A DNA stretch of 64,000 nt from Ailurus styani (lineage: Eukaryota; Chordata; Mammalia; Carnivora; Ailuridae): assembly GCA_002007465.1 (NCBI GenBank), contig LNAC01000102.1, positions 3,665,298-3,729,297 on the forward strand. The letters are read 5' to 3'. Position 1 is the stretch's first letter; the number at the start of each line of letters is the position of its first letter. Below, piece after piece: positions 1 through 11,547 of the stretch. The position numbers and the translations under genes are program-made. The notes below the pieces were generated by a model, which ran no database searches, was not told the origin of the DNA, and saw only the letters and a list, made by a program, of their open reading frames with translations.

Positions 1-1267
1 TTTTCAGTAATTTCTCTCTCTCTGGTTTCAATCCTTTGTGAGACCTACTTGTGCCTCCTACTTTGGGCTTATACAAAATATCCCTATGTCATCATATCAA
101 GTTTCCCCATTTCCATACACTAATTTGAGTATATTCTGTTACTCACCACCAAACAATCCTACACTAAGAAATTAATAGTATTCTTACAGAGTTAATATAA
201 TTACAAACAAAATTTGATATATTTAGCCTCCCAGCCTCATTATAGGAAAAGGTATGATTTCCATTAGGCCTGTTAAAATACTAACGTAGCTCAGGGACTA
301 TATTTGCCATCCTCACAGACTCCTTCCCCCAGTTAAGAACCAGTAAGCAGCAGTGTGAATGTTCAAGTGATTTTCTCTAATTTCTAAGCATATGTGTATT
401 TTAAAAGAGGATAATTTTTAAACTCAACCAACCTTTGCTGAGTACTTGATATATTCAAAGAACTTTCTTAAGTGCTAGAGGACAGTTAAAGGTAGAAGAC
501 ATCTTCTTAACCAGGGCTAGGGTTCTATTAGCATTCAATGAAGGGAATGAAGGGATAGGAAAGCACACAAATGACTACAACAAAAGGTCAATAAAGTAAA
601 TGTCATGAAAAGTATAAATTCTGAAGGGGTCTGAAGGCAAAGGATAGTTTACTAAGCTCAGTAAGAGTTCACAAAGTTCTCAAAGTACTGGGTAGATACT
701 GAAAGACTAGTGTGCTCTGCATAGCCAGGGATGCAGTAAGAGGAGGGAAGGCCTACCAGCCAAGAGAAACTGCAAGAAGTACAGAGCCTGCAAGTCAGAG
801 AGTCAGAGGGCTTGTTCTAGAAACAGTAGGAGTGTGCTTCTGCTGTGGTAGAAAATGCCTGAAGATACGACGTGAGAGAAAGACTAGAAAGGTACGTTCG
901 GACGGATTGAAGGCCCTGAGTCACACATACAAGTTTTTAAAATTTTGTTCTATTGTCAATGGGGGTTAAGAGAGAGGAAGTCAGAGCAGTAAAGTGGTGT
1001 GATAAATTTTGTATTTGAAAAAAGTACCCCTGGTGAGATAATGTAAAAAGTATGGAATAGAGCTGGGAAACCAGTTAGAAAGCTGTTTAAGTGAGAGTGT
1101 TAATGAGATGCAGTTGCAGTGAGAATAGAAATGAAGGGATATAACTGATAATCACTTTAAAAGTACAGTTAACAGGATAAGTAGGAAAGCTTGAAGGTCT
1201 ACAAAAAATGACTTAAGAGCTTCTCAACCATGAAGATTTGGTTTGCTCTTCTTTAAAAAGGAGTGTT
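1..1267. other. No gene recognised
   Basis: AT-rich single-copy-looking sequence. The 85-codon frame at 712-969 has no features of a gene. Confidence 0.6.
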
Positions 1268-1490
1268 GGGGCAAGTGGGTGGCTCAGTGAGTTAAGCATC
1301 CAACTCTTGGTTTTGGCTCAGGTCATGGCCTCAGGGTTGTGGGACTGAGCTTCCCATTGGGCATAGTGCTCAGGGGGAAGCCTGTTTCTCTCCTGCTCCC
1401 CCTCCCTGCGTGCTTTCTCTCTCTCTCTCTCTGTCTCAAAATAAATAAATCTTTAAAATAAGCAAATAAACCATTAAATAAATAAATAAA
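1268..1490 (+). mobile_element. CAN-SINE, plus
   Basis: tRNA-derived head GTGGGTGGCTCAGTGAGTTAAG, body GGCTCAGGTCATGG, CT-rich tract and AATAAATAAATCTTT tail. Diverged copy. Confidence 0.88.
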
Positions 1491-1845
1491 ATTAAAAGTT
1501 GTTATTTTCTCCACATTATTTTGTGAGAATGAACAGTATGATGCATATAAAGGGAACACTTAACGAAAAGGGATTTATAAAAACCAGAAAGAAAAAATTT
1601 TTCTAAATTTTTTAAATTTTAGAAATTTTTAAATTTTCTAAAATTTTCTAAAAGCAAGCTAGGGGGTCATTTTTTTATAGGAAGTAACTTAGAGCCACAG
1701 CCTTTGACTGCATGGAGAAGACTCTTCTAAATAAGACCAACCCTAGGTCAGAGCCACAACTGGTATGAGTTCTCCACAAGTTTCAGTACATAGTTATAGA
1801 GGGTTCAGAGACATATCAAAGACTAAGACTACTACTCATTATTAA

Positions 1846-2049
1846 CATCAAATAGCGAAAGGTTTACTGGCAATAAAAAAAAAGGAAGCCAACAGTGAGA
1901 AGACTCCCAATAAGTTAACTAAAAATGACATCAAAGTAGTTGACTTGGCAGATCGAGCACTAAGAAACAAGTCCACGTCAGCCATAAGACTGAGAGATGG
2001 CATGATGTTCAAACCAACCAATGGTGCAGTTCTAAAACTAACTCCATAA
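1846..2049 (+). other. Unassigned open frame with protein-like composition
   Basis: A stop-to-stop frame of 67 codons without an early ATG reads QIAKGLLAIKKKEANSEKTP and then NKLTKNDIKVVDLADRALRN. Basic/acidic and non-repetitive. No family recognised; it could be a retrocopy remnant or chance. Confidence 0.15.
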
Positions 2050-3430
2050 TAAGTAGGGAGAAGCACCTAATATGGCTGGTTAGTGAGTATCTCAGTGAAA
2101 ATCTTGCCCAAGGGTGTACTTTTAGAGCTGCTCTTAACAAATTCCATGTAATTAAACCCTAATGTCCTCCTCAGTCATTTAACGTATGTAATACACTGAT
2201 GTCTCTCTTTTGTATCTAAAAGGTTATTTGTTAATATATCATCTTTGGAAGAATTGAGGATAATCACCCATATCATGCCTTTCTTATTCTGTGGCTTAGA
2301 AGCAGAAACTCAATGGCATGGCCAAATGTCAACATCTTCTATTTGCACTGTATCATACTGCAACCAGAGCTGACCAAGGTATTAAACAGATTTGCTGACC
2401 TAGGAATGTACTGCATAGAAAACGCAAGGAAAATGAAGGAAACAAACCTAAAATTCCCCCTTTACGCCAATCTATGTAATAGCTAGAGCTATAGCAATCC
2501 CATTGATAAAACTGTGTAATTAAAGTCTGAACTTTGAAACACTGGCCAGGTGTAGACAGAAGCAGGCAAAGGGAAATGGTCATTCAGACAGGACTGGCAT
2601 GTGACCCAAACTTCTGAAGGACACTGCAGAGGATCCAGGGGCAAACCAGAGAAGACTCCCAATAAGACCAAGACAAAGATGATTCCTGGAGCTGTTCCTA
2701 CATAATAGTTCTGCCAACTCCTTGTTCAGGAGAGATTAGAGTAAATGTTTCCATATTTAAGTTAACTTTTAATATGATGTACTTACCAGTTCTGTCAACT
2801 TATTTAAAAATTTCTGCTAAGAAACATCCCCCTTCTACTCTAACTCCAGTCAGATATTGTCAAGATGGATATTTGAACCAGATGTATCCTAATTAACATT
2901 TCTAGTTAAAATTCTGTGGTCCCAGGCAAGCAAATTAAGCAACTCCTACATGGAATTCCTCTTATTGGTTCTAGCTAGTTTTGCAGTAAGCTTCTTTGCA
3001 GAAAGCATTTTCACTGCAAGATTTTCATGCAAACATTTTCTCTGCATACCTAATTGGCTTTAAGACAATTTTACCATTAAAAAAATGAACAACTGGTTGA
3101 CAGCTTGGTTTCATTTCTCCATTGAATCAATACTCTCATTTTTATATTATATGACTCCTAGCCCTCATAACAGTCTATATAGGGATGCAGAGTTTGAACC
3201 CACATTTCACACAGAACTTTGGAACATCTATCAAAGGACATACAGTATGACAATACACCAAGAACACACACCAGCATAGAAGGCTTTCACAATGCAAAGT
3301 TCAGTTACAAATATGCATCCTAGTATTTGGAAACTGATAACCAGTCTTAATGAAGGAAGATGTTTTTGTTTAAAAAAAAAAAAAGACAAAAAAGTGTGAT
3401 GCAAACAAGGAGACAAACCAACAAGCAAAA

Positions 3431-3610
3431 AGGTGGCGGCTAGGTCCAACGGTTAAGTGTCTGCCTTCAGCTTAGATCATGATCCTGGAGTCCTGGGATC
3501 CAGCCTAGGCCAGGCTCCCTGCTCAGTGGGAAATCTGTTTCTCCCTCTCCTTATGCCCCTCCTCCCACTCGTGTGTGTGCTCTCTCTAATAAATAAAATC
3601 TTTTGTAAAG
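3431..3610 (+). mobile_element. CAN-SINE, plus, old copy
   Basis: Degenerate head (GGTGGCGGCTAGGTCCAACG), then TCATGATCCTGGAGTCCTGG, GCTCCCTGCTCAGTGGG and AATAAATAAAATCTTTT tail. Confidence 0.85.
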
Positions 3611-4271
3611 AAAGTATAATATTATGAACAAAAAACCTCGAAGACATTTGGTACAGTCCACAAATTAAAATCAGTTATTTGGACCGTACTGCCATGAATC
3701 TACACACATTTTAAATGTATTCGATTTTTTATTTTTCAATAAAGTCTTTTTAATTTTGTTACTCATTTTTCATGTTATTTAACAGTCTTTTTTAATGAAT
3801 GTCCCTCTTTTATTTTTCATGATTTTATCTTTTACAGTAAAATTGCCTTATGGCAATTAGTTATGCCATGAAGATACCAGTGACAAAGATGTTTATGGTG
3901 GAAACACCAGATGCGCTTCTGGTGTGCTACACTTCACAAAAGGCACCTGGTACAGTCCTTTGTGTAGTATAGCTGCCCAAGTTCTTACTCTTTATTAACT
4001 GTGAGACTCTTCCATAATTTTATTCTCCAGTGCAGTCAATCCTATAAAGTATTTCATTCACTCAACAAACATCTTTTGCGCTCCTCCAGGGGACTAGAAT
4101 GCATTTTCATGTCCCACCCTATCGCATGCAACTCAGCACAACTAGTCTCTAAAAGGCAACATTACATATCCATTTTCCCTTTAAATCTAGCACCTGTATA
4201 TTTTCTGCCAATATGTTTGATTCTCCTTCCTTTGTGCTCAGTGACTTGTGCTTCAAAAGAAAAGCAATCCA

Positions 4272-4545
4272 AAGCAGTGGTTAAGAAAATAGACTTCGTA
4301 ACCTCACTGCCAGGGTTTGTACCCCAGCTCTGGGCTCTGGCACTTATTACTTATGTGACCTTGGGTAAATTACTTCATATCTGGGTCCCTCGTTTTTTTA
4401 TTTATGAGAAGGGGAGAGTAAGAGCTCCCACTGACCTCCCGGAGCTATAATGAGCACTAAAGAAGTTGACTTAGGTAGAGCATTTGGAAAGAAGTGTTCG
4501 CATATTAAGCAAGCACTACCTAAGTGTCAGCTATTATTATGTAAA
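4272..4545 (+). mobile_element. MIR SINE, plus
   Basis: AAAGCAGTGGTTAAGAAAATAG head, core CTCTGGCACTTATTACTTATG then TGACCTTGGGTAAATTACTTC, and the tail AGTGTCAGCTATTATTAT. The 149-codon frame at 4001-4450 runs through this repeat and has no protein homology I recognise. Confidence 0.9.
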
Positions 4546-4811
4546 CTCCACTGTTAAAATGATTTCACATATTCAATGATTCCTAAGTGGATGGTGCTGT
4601 TGTGACGCTCCCCACCAACTTACACCTGTGGGGCTCGAGTTCATCAGACCCAATCCCCACTTTAATAACAAATATTTGCAGTCCCATCATACTATGTCAA
4701 AATCAAATCCATAGATAATATAACCTACCTATGTTCATTACTTCAAAATAATTTCTATAAAGCCCCAACTATAGTAAGTAGGAGATGTAAAAATTACAAT
4801 AACACTGCTTC

Positions 4812-5020
4812 AGGGCACCTGGGTGGCTCAGTTGGCTGGGCATTCAACTCTTGATTTCAGATCAGCTCAGATCTCACAGTTATGGGATCAGGCTCTGCGG
4901 TCAGCATGGAGTCTGCCTGAGATTCTCTCTCTCCCCCTCTGCCTCTACCCCTACCACTCCCAGGCAGCACACGCATGCTCTCTCTCTAAAATAAATAAAA
5001 TCCTTAAGAAATAAATCATT
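4812..5020 (+). mobile_element. CAN-SINE, plus
   Basis: GGGCACCTGGGTGGCTCAGT head, CT-rich tract, AAATAAATAAAATCCTTAAG tail. Confidence 0.93.
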
Positions 5021-5213
5021 AAAATAAAATAATACAGCCTCACAACATAACTGCTTGGGCACACTACAAGAGCAACCTCACATTTCAGTTTGGGAGGCAC
5101 TACCCTGAATGAGAAGACATAATGAAGAAATCATCACATACTTGTATTTGGAAGTAGCCTGGTGGAGACAATAGCCAAAAAGCACACAGTAGAGCTGTGT
5201 TGTGTTGGCAGTT

Positions 5214-5230
5214 CAAAAACCATGAGTGGT
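5214..5230 (+). repeat. 5' target-site duplication of the 7SK insertion
   Basis: CAAAAACCATGAGTGGT, identical to 5476-5492. It flanks the truncated 7SK copy directly. Confidence 0.9.
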
Positions 5231-5475
5231 GGATGTGAGGGCGATCTGGCTGCGACATCTGTCACCCCATTGATCGCCAGGGTTGATTCAGCTGATCTGG
5301 CTGGCTAGGCGGGTGTCCCCTTCCTCCCTCACCGCTCCATGTGTGTCCCTCCCGAAGCTGCGCGCTCGGTCGAAGAGAACGACCTTCCCCGATAGAGGAG
5401 AGGACCGTTCTTCTGTCAAGGGTATACGAGTAGCTGCGCTCCCCTGCTAGAACCTCCAAACAAGCTCTCAAGGTC
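5231..5475 (+). pseudogene. RN7SK: 7SK snRNA retropseudogene, 3'-truncated and tailless
   Basis: The segment starts GGATGTGAGGGCGATCTGGC, the canonical 5' end of 7SK, the RNA that holds P-TEFb inactive. It follows 7SK through the GATCGCCAGGGTTGATTC, CGCGCTCGGTCGAAGAG and GGTATACGAGTAGCTGCGC blocks, then stops at CAAGCTCTCAAGGTC. The last 85 or so bases of the roughly 331-nt RNA are missing. It is bounded by a perfect 17-bp direct repeat (5214-5230 and 5476-5492) and has no poly(A) tail, the signature of a 'tailless' L1-mobilised insertion. There is no TATA or proximal sequence element typical of a functional 7SK gene immediately upstream, so it is unlikely to be transcribed. The GC-rich 69-codon frame on the other strand is a shadow of this RNA. 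Confidence 0.95.
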
Positions 5476-5492
5476 CAAAAACCATGAGTGGT
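5476..5492 (+). repeat. 3' target-site duplication of the 7SK insertion
   Basis: CAAAAACCATGAGTGGT, identical to 5214-5230. The first C could also belong to 7SK itself. Confidence 0.9.
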
Positions 5493-5540
5493 AATCTAGT
5501 AGTATTCTCAAATGGAAAGATCCAAACAAAACAAATTTCC

Positions 5541-5936
5541 GTGTTGCCTCAATTTACCCAGTAACTATAGAGGCTGCTTTTAGGCAAACAGCCTTGAGAA
5601 ATGGAAAGGAGCCACAACGACCATCTGGCTGAACTTAGACAGGCCTAGAAAACCTCCCATATCAAAATATCCATAGGCCTAACTGATCAACGGGCTACTT
5701 ATAAATAGGCACAGTGACCAAAAAAGGGACCATTTCATACGTCACCATACCTCCTCATCGTCTCCCTTTAAAAACACCTTCCCCCAACCACTGCCTCCTT
5801 ACACACAACCTCTCCTTTGTTGTCTGGCCCTCCGCTCCCTTGTAGTGTATTTAATAAACTTCTATCTCCTTTGTCCTGCCTCAGGTGAATTATTTTGCCT
5901 CCCACACCACTGGCTTCCACTTGATCACAGGCCCAC
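5541..5936 (+). mobile_element. ERV1-like solo LTR
   Basis: The sequence starts TGTTGCCTCA and ends CCCACA. It has a TATA-like TTATAAATA at 5699, a pyrimidine-rich stretch, and AATAAA at 5853 followed by CCTGCCTCAGGTGAATT, a layout typical of gammaretrovirus-like LTRs. TTGGGGGGGCCC just after the end resembles the start of a primer-binding site (TGGGGG class). No gag, pol or env follows, so it is a solo LTR or fragment. Subfamily not assigned; the 5' boundary is approximate. Confidence 0.55.
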
Positions 5937-6482
5937 ATTGGGGGGGCCCAACTGATCAGACAGATACCTCATTTAGACACCACAGTAACTGTACTTGTAG
6001 TAAAGTCAATGTATAGTAAAAAGCACGGAAATGTAACTTTGTGGTTATAGGTAAAACAGAACAGAGACCCAGTCTCAGAGTATTATAAATAACTTTCGAC
6101 TACATGAATTTGAGGGTAACATTCAAAAGCAGAGGAGTATATGGGACAATTCTTCACTGTGAAGGACGGTACCACATATTGTAGGACGTCTAACCTCCCA
6201 CCTCCTGCCTGCTGAGTCCATTAGCTTCCCCCACCCCCTCAACAATTTGACAACTAAAACAACCCAAAAGTTTACAGAACAATCCTTGGGGACAGTACTA
6301 CTCTGCTAAGAACCATTGGTTTAATGAAAGATGGAGAGAGAGAAAGAAGGAAGATATTTGTTGGGCTAGTTTCATTCCGAGGAAGAGACCTCAAAAGCAA
6401 CTGAAAGAGGTTGTATCCCAACTGTTGTATCCCAACAACAGAAAGAGGTCTAGTGGCAGCACTACCCTCAGAGTGGAAGAGG

Positions 6483-6693
6483 AACTAAAATATTTCTTTC
6501 TATACTTCTCCATATTTAAAAATTAAATAAATATTTTTTAAAACCTCCAACATGAAATACAATGAAGTAATGAATATAAAAAAATATTANAACTAAAATA
6601 TTTCTTTCTATACTTCTCCATATTTAAAAATTAAATATTTTTTAAAACCTCCAACATGAAATACAATGAAGTAATGAATATAAAAAAATATTA
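6483..6693 (+). repeat. Direct repeat around a single N (assembly join)
   Basis: Copy 1 (6483-6589) and copy 2 (6591-6693) are the same sequence apart from a 4-bp indel; N at 6590 separates them. Confidence 0.9.
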
Positions 6694-6699
6694 AGAAAA

Positions 6700-7339
6700 A
6701 AGAAATAAAGGAAAATCCTCAAAATCAAATATGAATCAGCAAAAAGCCAGATTATGGAAAAACCAGAAATAGAAAAACTTCTTCACATAGTGAAACACTG
6801 CATGTTTGATGATATTATAGAATTACTGTTAATTGTTGGGGTTTGTTTTTTTTTTTGGTGTGACACTTGAATTATGGTTATTTTTTAAATGAGTCTTTAT
6901 CTTCTAGAAATAAAAAAATATGTAGAGATGAAAGAACATAAGAGCTTTTCTTCAAAATAAGACAGGCATGGGGCAAGGAGGGGAGGACATAGACGGAAGA
7001 TTAGCCATGAAATCCATTCTATTTTTGAATATTGCATAATTTGAGAAATAAAATTGTAAAGATGTGGTTCTAGAGAAAGAAAAACTAAGAAGGATCAGAA
7101 TCTGGTAACATTCTAATTAATGCCATGCTGGAGGAAAAAAAAATTCTAATATAGAAAGAAAAAAATCCCATCATTCCACAATTCCCTCAGAGTCTGTTTT
7201 ATTGTGAAGGATTCAGCAATAAAACTTTCGTTCCTTTCATCCCCTGTCTCTTCCACTTTACAAAGTTTTAATTCTTTTTAATTTACTTTTTGTACACACC
7301 TCACTAGAGTTTCATGGTCAGGAAAGAGAAAAGGTTGTG
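6700..7339. other. No gene recognised
   Basis: AT-rich, with a poly(T) run near 6848. Nothing identifiable before the CpG-rich block. Confidence 0.6.
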
Positions 7340-8350
7340 TTCTAGTCCATGGAGAGGGAAAAAGCACCCGCCCCCAGTGAGGACGTTGGGCCGCTGGACA
7401 TCTTGTGCATTTGTTACAGTCCTGTGCGACGTCGCCAGCACCCCCAGTCAGGCGACCTGGACGTGCCCCTCGGCAGCAGCCGCGAAGACCTGAGGGGCCA
7501 GACGGAAAACCAAAGCAGCAGACGTAAAGCCGGGCACCAGACGTGGGTAAAGGTCCCCCGCCCTGGGAGATTCGGGCACTCTGGGGCACAGCAGATGCAG
7601 GGGGCAGGAAGGAAGACGGATCCCGAGGGGGAAGAAGACAAGATGGCACCGGCCTGCTGGAGCCAAGCACAGAGGCCGGCGTGAGGCCGCACCTACCCGT
7701 CTCCATCAGGACGAGCACCCCAGCAGGCCCCCAAGTGTGTGTCAGATCAGATGCCTGCTGCTCTGGACACTCCACGACAAGCCTCTGGGCACAGCCCGCA
7801 CCCCTCCGCCGCGCCCTTCCCCCGGCACCCCTCCACCGGACCCCTCCCGCGGCCTCTGCGCAGGGCTCACGCGCAGGTGAGTCTGAACACACAGACCTTT
7901 TATAAGGGCCGTTTCTCAGCTCCTTAGAGCTTGTGGGTCTGCTGCACACAGCCCCGCTGGTTTTGAAAGCTAGCTGTTTGGGCGGGTGTGTGTGTGTGGG
8001 GGGGGGGTGTCTTTCAGGTGCTAGTCTTAAAAGTGGAGATATGTAATGTAGGCTTCGAGCTCTGTGCTCTTCAGAGAGGAGCTCCGGTTCGCGTCCCCAA
8101 CTCCGTAGCGGGAAGGGCTGGGGCTTAGAGCGGGATTGCGTCCTGACTTCTCCTACCTGCTCGGTTGTAGCCGTCTTGCCGGTGCAGAGCAGCTGCCCAG
8201 CCAGGTTTTAGGGCTTTTCTGAGGCAGTTGTGTCCGTAGCTGTAGCCTGGGGTGTTCATGGAGGGAGGTGGGTTCACGGGCTTCTCCCGCCGCGATCTTG
8301 AACCGGAACTCCGTCGGTTTCCACTTGCAGAAGCCGGGCCCTCACAGATT
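7340..8350 (+). other. CpG-rich block of unknown identity
   Basis: GC- and CpG-rich sequence in an AT-rich neighbourhood, with many CG dinucleotides (for example GTGCGACGTCGCC and CCTCCGCCGCGCCC). A consensus splice donor CAG/GTGAGT lies at 7877. Frames of 111 and 120 codons (+) and 223 codons (-) cross it; these are expected in GC-rich DNA and show no domain I recognise. It could be a CpG-island promoter with a first exon, an orphan CpG island, or a GC-rich mobile element. A minus-strand CAN-SINE follows at 8374. Confidence 0.5.
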
Positions 8351-8373
8351 TCACAGTCGCCGTTCTGTTCTTT

Positions 8374-8552
8374 TCTTTTTTTAAGATTTTATTTATTTGA
8401 CAGAGAGAGAGATTACAAGTAGGCAGAGAGGGAGGAGGAAGCAGGCTCCCTGTTGAGCAGGGAGCCCGATGCGGGGCTCGATCCCAGGACCCTGAGATCA
8501 TGACCTGAGCCGAAGGCAGAGGCTTAAACCCACTGAGCCACCCAGGCGCCCC
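8374..8552 (-). mobile_element. CAN-SINE, minus
   Basis: TTAAGATTTTATTTATTTGAC tail complement at the left, GAGATTACAAGTAGGCAGAG, GATCATGACCTGAGCCGAAG, and CCACCCAGGCGCCCC head complement at the right. Confidence 0.95.
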
Positions 8553-8880
8553 AACAGCCTCCGTTCTTTAAAAATGCTGTCCTCGCTCCCACCCAAAATT
8601 TTCCTTGCCCCTTCCAATGAACAACCACACCGGCCAGGTGTGGAAAGGGTCCCTATTCTCAGGTTTCGGAGGATAGACTGCTAAGGGAAAAAGGAATCAC
8701 TGATTTCGCTGTGGAAGCTGTCCCGGAAAGAATGGTTTATTGTCCGTGGTTTATTTTTCAATACTTGAACATAGAAACTATGGCATGTATGTTCGTTAGT
8801 TTTAATCTATGACTGAATGTTAACTTATATTTAATGGGCCTTGTTCAGGTTCACTCCATGGGTGGATGGCTACAATTTGG

Positions 8881-8959
8881 TGCTAATAAGAAGCCTCTAA
8901 TAAGAAGAAGTGCTGATAAGAAGCCCCTAATAAGAAGAAGTGGTGCTAATAAGCCCTAA
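8881..8959 (+). repeat. Short tandem repeat, 30-bp unit
   Basis: Two copies of a 30-bp unit starting TGCTAATAAGAAGCC (8881-8910 and 8911-8940, two mismatches) and a partial third. A CAN-SINE starts directly after it at 8960. Confidence 0.85.
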
Positions 8960-9152
8960 GGGCGCCTGGGTGGCTCAGTCCTTAACCAGCTGCCTTCGCT
9001 CAGGTCGTGATCCCAGGATTCCTTGACTGAACCCCACATCAGGCTCCTTGCTCAGTGAGGAGTCCGCTTCTCCTTCCTCTGCCTCTCCCCCGGCTCATGC
9101 TCTCTCCCTCTCTCTGTCAAATTAATACATAAAATCTTTAAGAAAAAAAAAA
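8960..9152 (+). mobile_element. CAN-SINE, plus
   Basis: GGCGCCTGGGTGGCTCAGTC head, GCTCAGGTCGTGATCCCAGG, AAAATCTTTAAGAAAAAA tail. Inserted in the short AAGAAG-rich tandem repeat. Confidence 0.94.
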
Positions 9153-9256
9153 GAAGCCCATATTCCAGAGGCAGCTACCGCAAGTGTTTTTAACTATTCC
9201 TATCAGCACTAGAGGGTTTGTTAATTAGTATATGATGTATTAGAAATGTCTTTCCA

Positions 9257-9316
9257 GGCGTGCCTGGGTGGCTCAGTGGGTTAAGCATTCCCACTCTTGA
9301 TTTCAGCTCATGTCAA
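9257..9316 (+). mobile_element. CAN-SINE head fragment, plus
   Basis: GGCGTGCCTGGGTGGCTCAG and TTGATTTCAGCTCATGTCA are the first 60 bp or so of a CAN-SINE. The rest of the element is absent. Confidence 0.8.
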
Positions 9317-9621
9317 ATCAGCGTCTTTAAATAGAGCCCCAGGTGGGGGGGCCTTTGGATATGGAAGTGGGAGATCTGTAGCCCTCACCTACAACAAAGT
9401 AATAGTGGCTGCCATATTTACCGATAGAAACATATCCATTGATTGTGCACAGCCAATTTGGCTTAGATCATTTTGCAACAGATGTGTCCCTGACGTTTCC
9501 AATTAGACATAAAATGCCTTTTCCTATACAAAGGTCAAGTATCTCAAGTATTTGAACATACATACATACCGTTACGTTCTTAAGATGTTGTGAGTATAAC
9601 CCACTTCTGTGCATATCCTGT

Positions 9622-9947
9622 GTCTGCAAACTACTGCTCAGGGGTTAAACGTGGCCTGCCACCTGTTGTTGTACAACCAATGAACTAAAAATGGTTTTTA
9701 CAATTTTAAATAGATGGAAAAATTAAAAGAAAAATGATATTTTGTAACATGTGAAAATTATATGAAATTTCAATTGCAGTGTACCTAAAGAATATTTTTT
9801 GGAACACAGCCATGCCCATATGTTTAGGTACTGTCTATGGCTGCTTTTGCTTTACCACATGTGTAGTTATGACAGGGACATTATGACACCCCAAGTCTCA
9901 ATTATTTACTGTCTGGCTCTTCAGAGAAAAAGTTCCTTGACCTCTGG
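9622..9947 (+). mobile_element. hAT-type non-autonomous DNA transposon
   Basis: Left end GTCTGCAAACTAC, body GGAACACAGCCATGCCCATA and TGTCTATGGCTGCTTTTGC, right end AAAAAGTTCCTTGACCTCTGG. The ends are imperfect inverted copies of a CAGNGGTCNGCAAACT-like terminus known from a mammalian hAT (Charlie-group) family. Exact subfamily not assigned; strand is a convention. Confidence 0.65.
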
Positions 9948-9949
9948 TG

Positions 9950-11532
9950 TTTTCATGCTATAAGAAAAAATCACACAGTATTATGAGGAATTATTGGGAA
10001 CAAGTTTTAAGAGTGTTTCAGTTCTTCCAATTTTAAAGTAAGGTAAGTGTTTTGTTATCACTCGTGCATAAAAGTTAATAATATTCACCAACACTTGTGC
10101 TGGTGCTAGGTTACAACTTCTGACCAAGTATTACAAACAAGTGATCAAAATGCCTTGCCAGTATTCTTTATAAAGGCAAAAATGCCTCAAATAAACTTAT
10201 CACTGCCATACTGCCTCAATCTGAAATCCACTCCTATCAATTTCTCCCTCCGTTTTAATCCTACAGATACATAAAAATGTTTTCATTCAACATATATATT
10301 TATTTCATGGTTTTTAATAGGCCTACAAAGTTCATATGCATTAAGAGGAGAATTATAGCAGTGTTGGGCTGACAGTAATGAGTTAAGGAAAAGTTTCTGA
10401 TCAAGTTTTGGGGGCAAGAACAGCTAATTAAAGTGTACATACAGCTGCCTCTTATCTAATTATTCTGGAATGATTTGTCAACAAATAGGCCAAGAACTGC
10501 CATGAGCAGTTATTTCAAAATAGAAGAGGCAGATACATTTTAATATACTAATCTACACTTTTCTCTGGATGCTGTATGTCTTCTATTTAACCTCAGTAAG
10601 AGTCTCTTCAAGCTAGAGACAAACAACCTGTCAAAACTGTAGCTGAGGAAGAAGGTTCCAGCTCATTAGAACTCTACTCATCACCATCTTAAGAAGCTCC
10701 CAGGAAAATGAAAACTTAAGTAGGGCAGTTGAGGCCTATGCAAAATAAATCCAGACAGGCAGATTTTTCTAATCCACCATTCCTAATCTTCACTAGCAAA
10801 GGTCACACTGAGCATTTTTGACCCATTAAAAAAAAAAAGAAATTATATTCACACATGAAAACTTTCCTTGATTTTCAAGATTCAGTAATCAATTTTAAAT
10901 CAAAGAGAAATTCTCAACCAACCAAGAAGAAATTCAGCCCGTTGATATTAACATATGGAAAAAAGTCTGGATAAACCCAGACTGAGAAAAAAATCAAGGT
11001 TGTTTACTGGTCTGATTTTAAATGCACGCTTAAGAAAGTGTGAGGGAACTTGGTCAAAGCTTTTCTTTAACTTTTCTGGAGTCTAGCAAAGGGCTAGACT
11101 ACATGCTTACTAAAAGTTGAATATTGAATGTGCCAGCAAATAATACAGATTCCAGTAGGTGTGTAGCAGGAGCACCACTGTGAGTTCAAAACTATCAGTG
11201 GATTGTCCATCCATTCTTTTCTGGCAGAATGGGGAGACCATGGAACCTTGGTCATCCATTGCAGGAACCATGGAATCTGCAACAGTCCACCAAGTTCTAC
11301 TCCTATCACTCAGAACGGGCATCAGCAGACTATCTTGCTTTCACTTGAAACCCATGAAACCAGCGAGCAGGGCTCTCAGTAACCTTCACCAGTTCTGCTA
11401 TAAGCCGCACTGCGTGGAGACTGTGTACTGGTCTGCATCTTCAGAACCACATACTCCCTGCCGCTCAAGGCCTGTCCATAACTCTGCCCTCTTTTTCCCT
11501 GATATTTCTATTGGCTTCCTGTGATAAGAAAC
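9950..11532. other. No gene recognised
   Basis: Single-copy-looking sequence. The 121-codon frame at 11159-11524 ends against a SINE and shows no domain. Confidence 0.55.
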
Positions 11533-11547
11533 AGAATATCTGTGGTT

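Noticed and set aside
2489..2671. Minus-strand ORF with FNYTVLSMG, faintly like retroviral reverse transcriptase
   Set aside because: Only a few residues fit, and neighbouring conserved RT motifs are absent in every frame.
4001..4450. 149-codon plus-strand ORF
   Set aside because: Its second half is a MIR element and the first half has no homology I recognise.
5262..5471. 69-codon minus-strand ORF in GC-rich sequence
   Set aside because: It is the antisense of the 7SK retropseudogene.
7278..7949. 223-codon minus-strand ORF, the longest in the window
   Set aside because: It lies in CpG-rich DNA where stops are rare, overlaps long frames on the other strand, and shows no recognisable domain or splice context as a coding exon.
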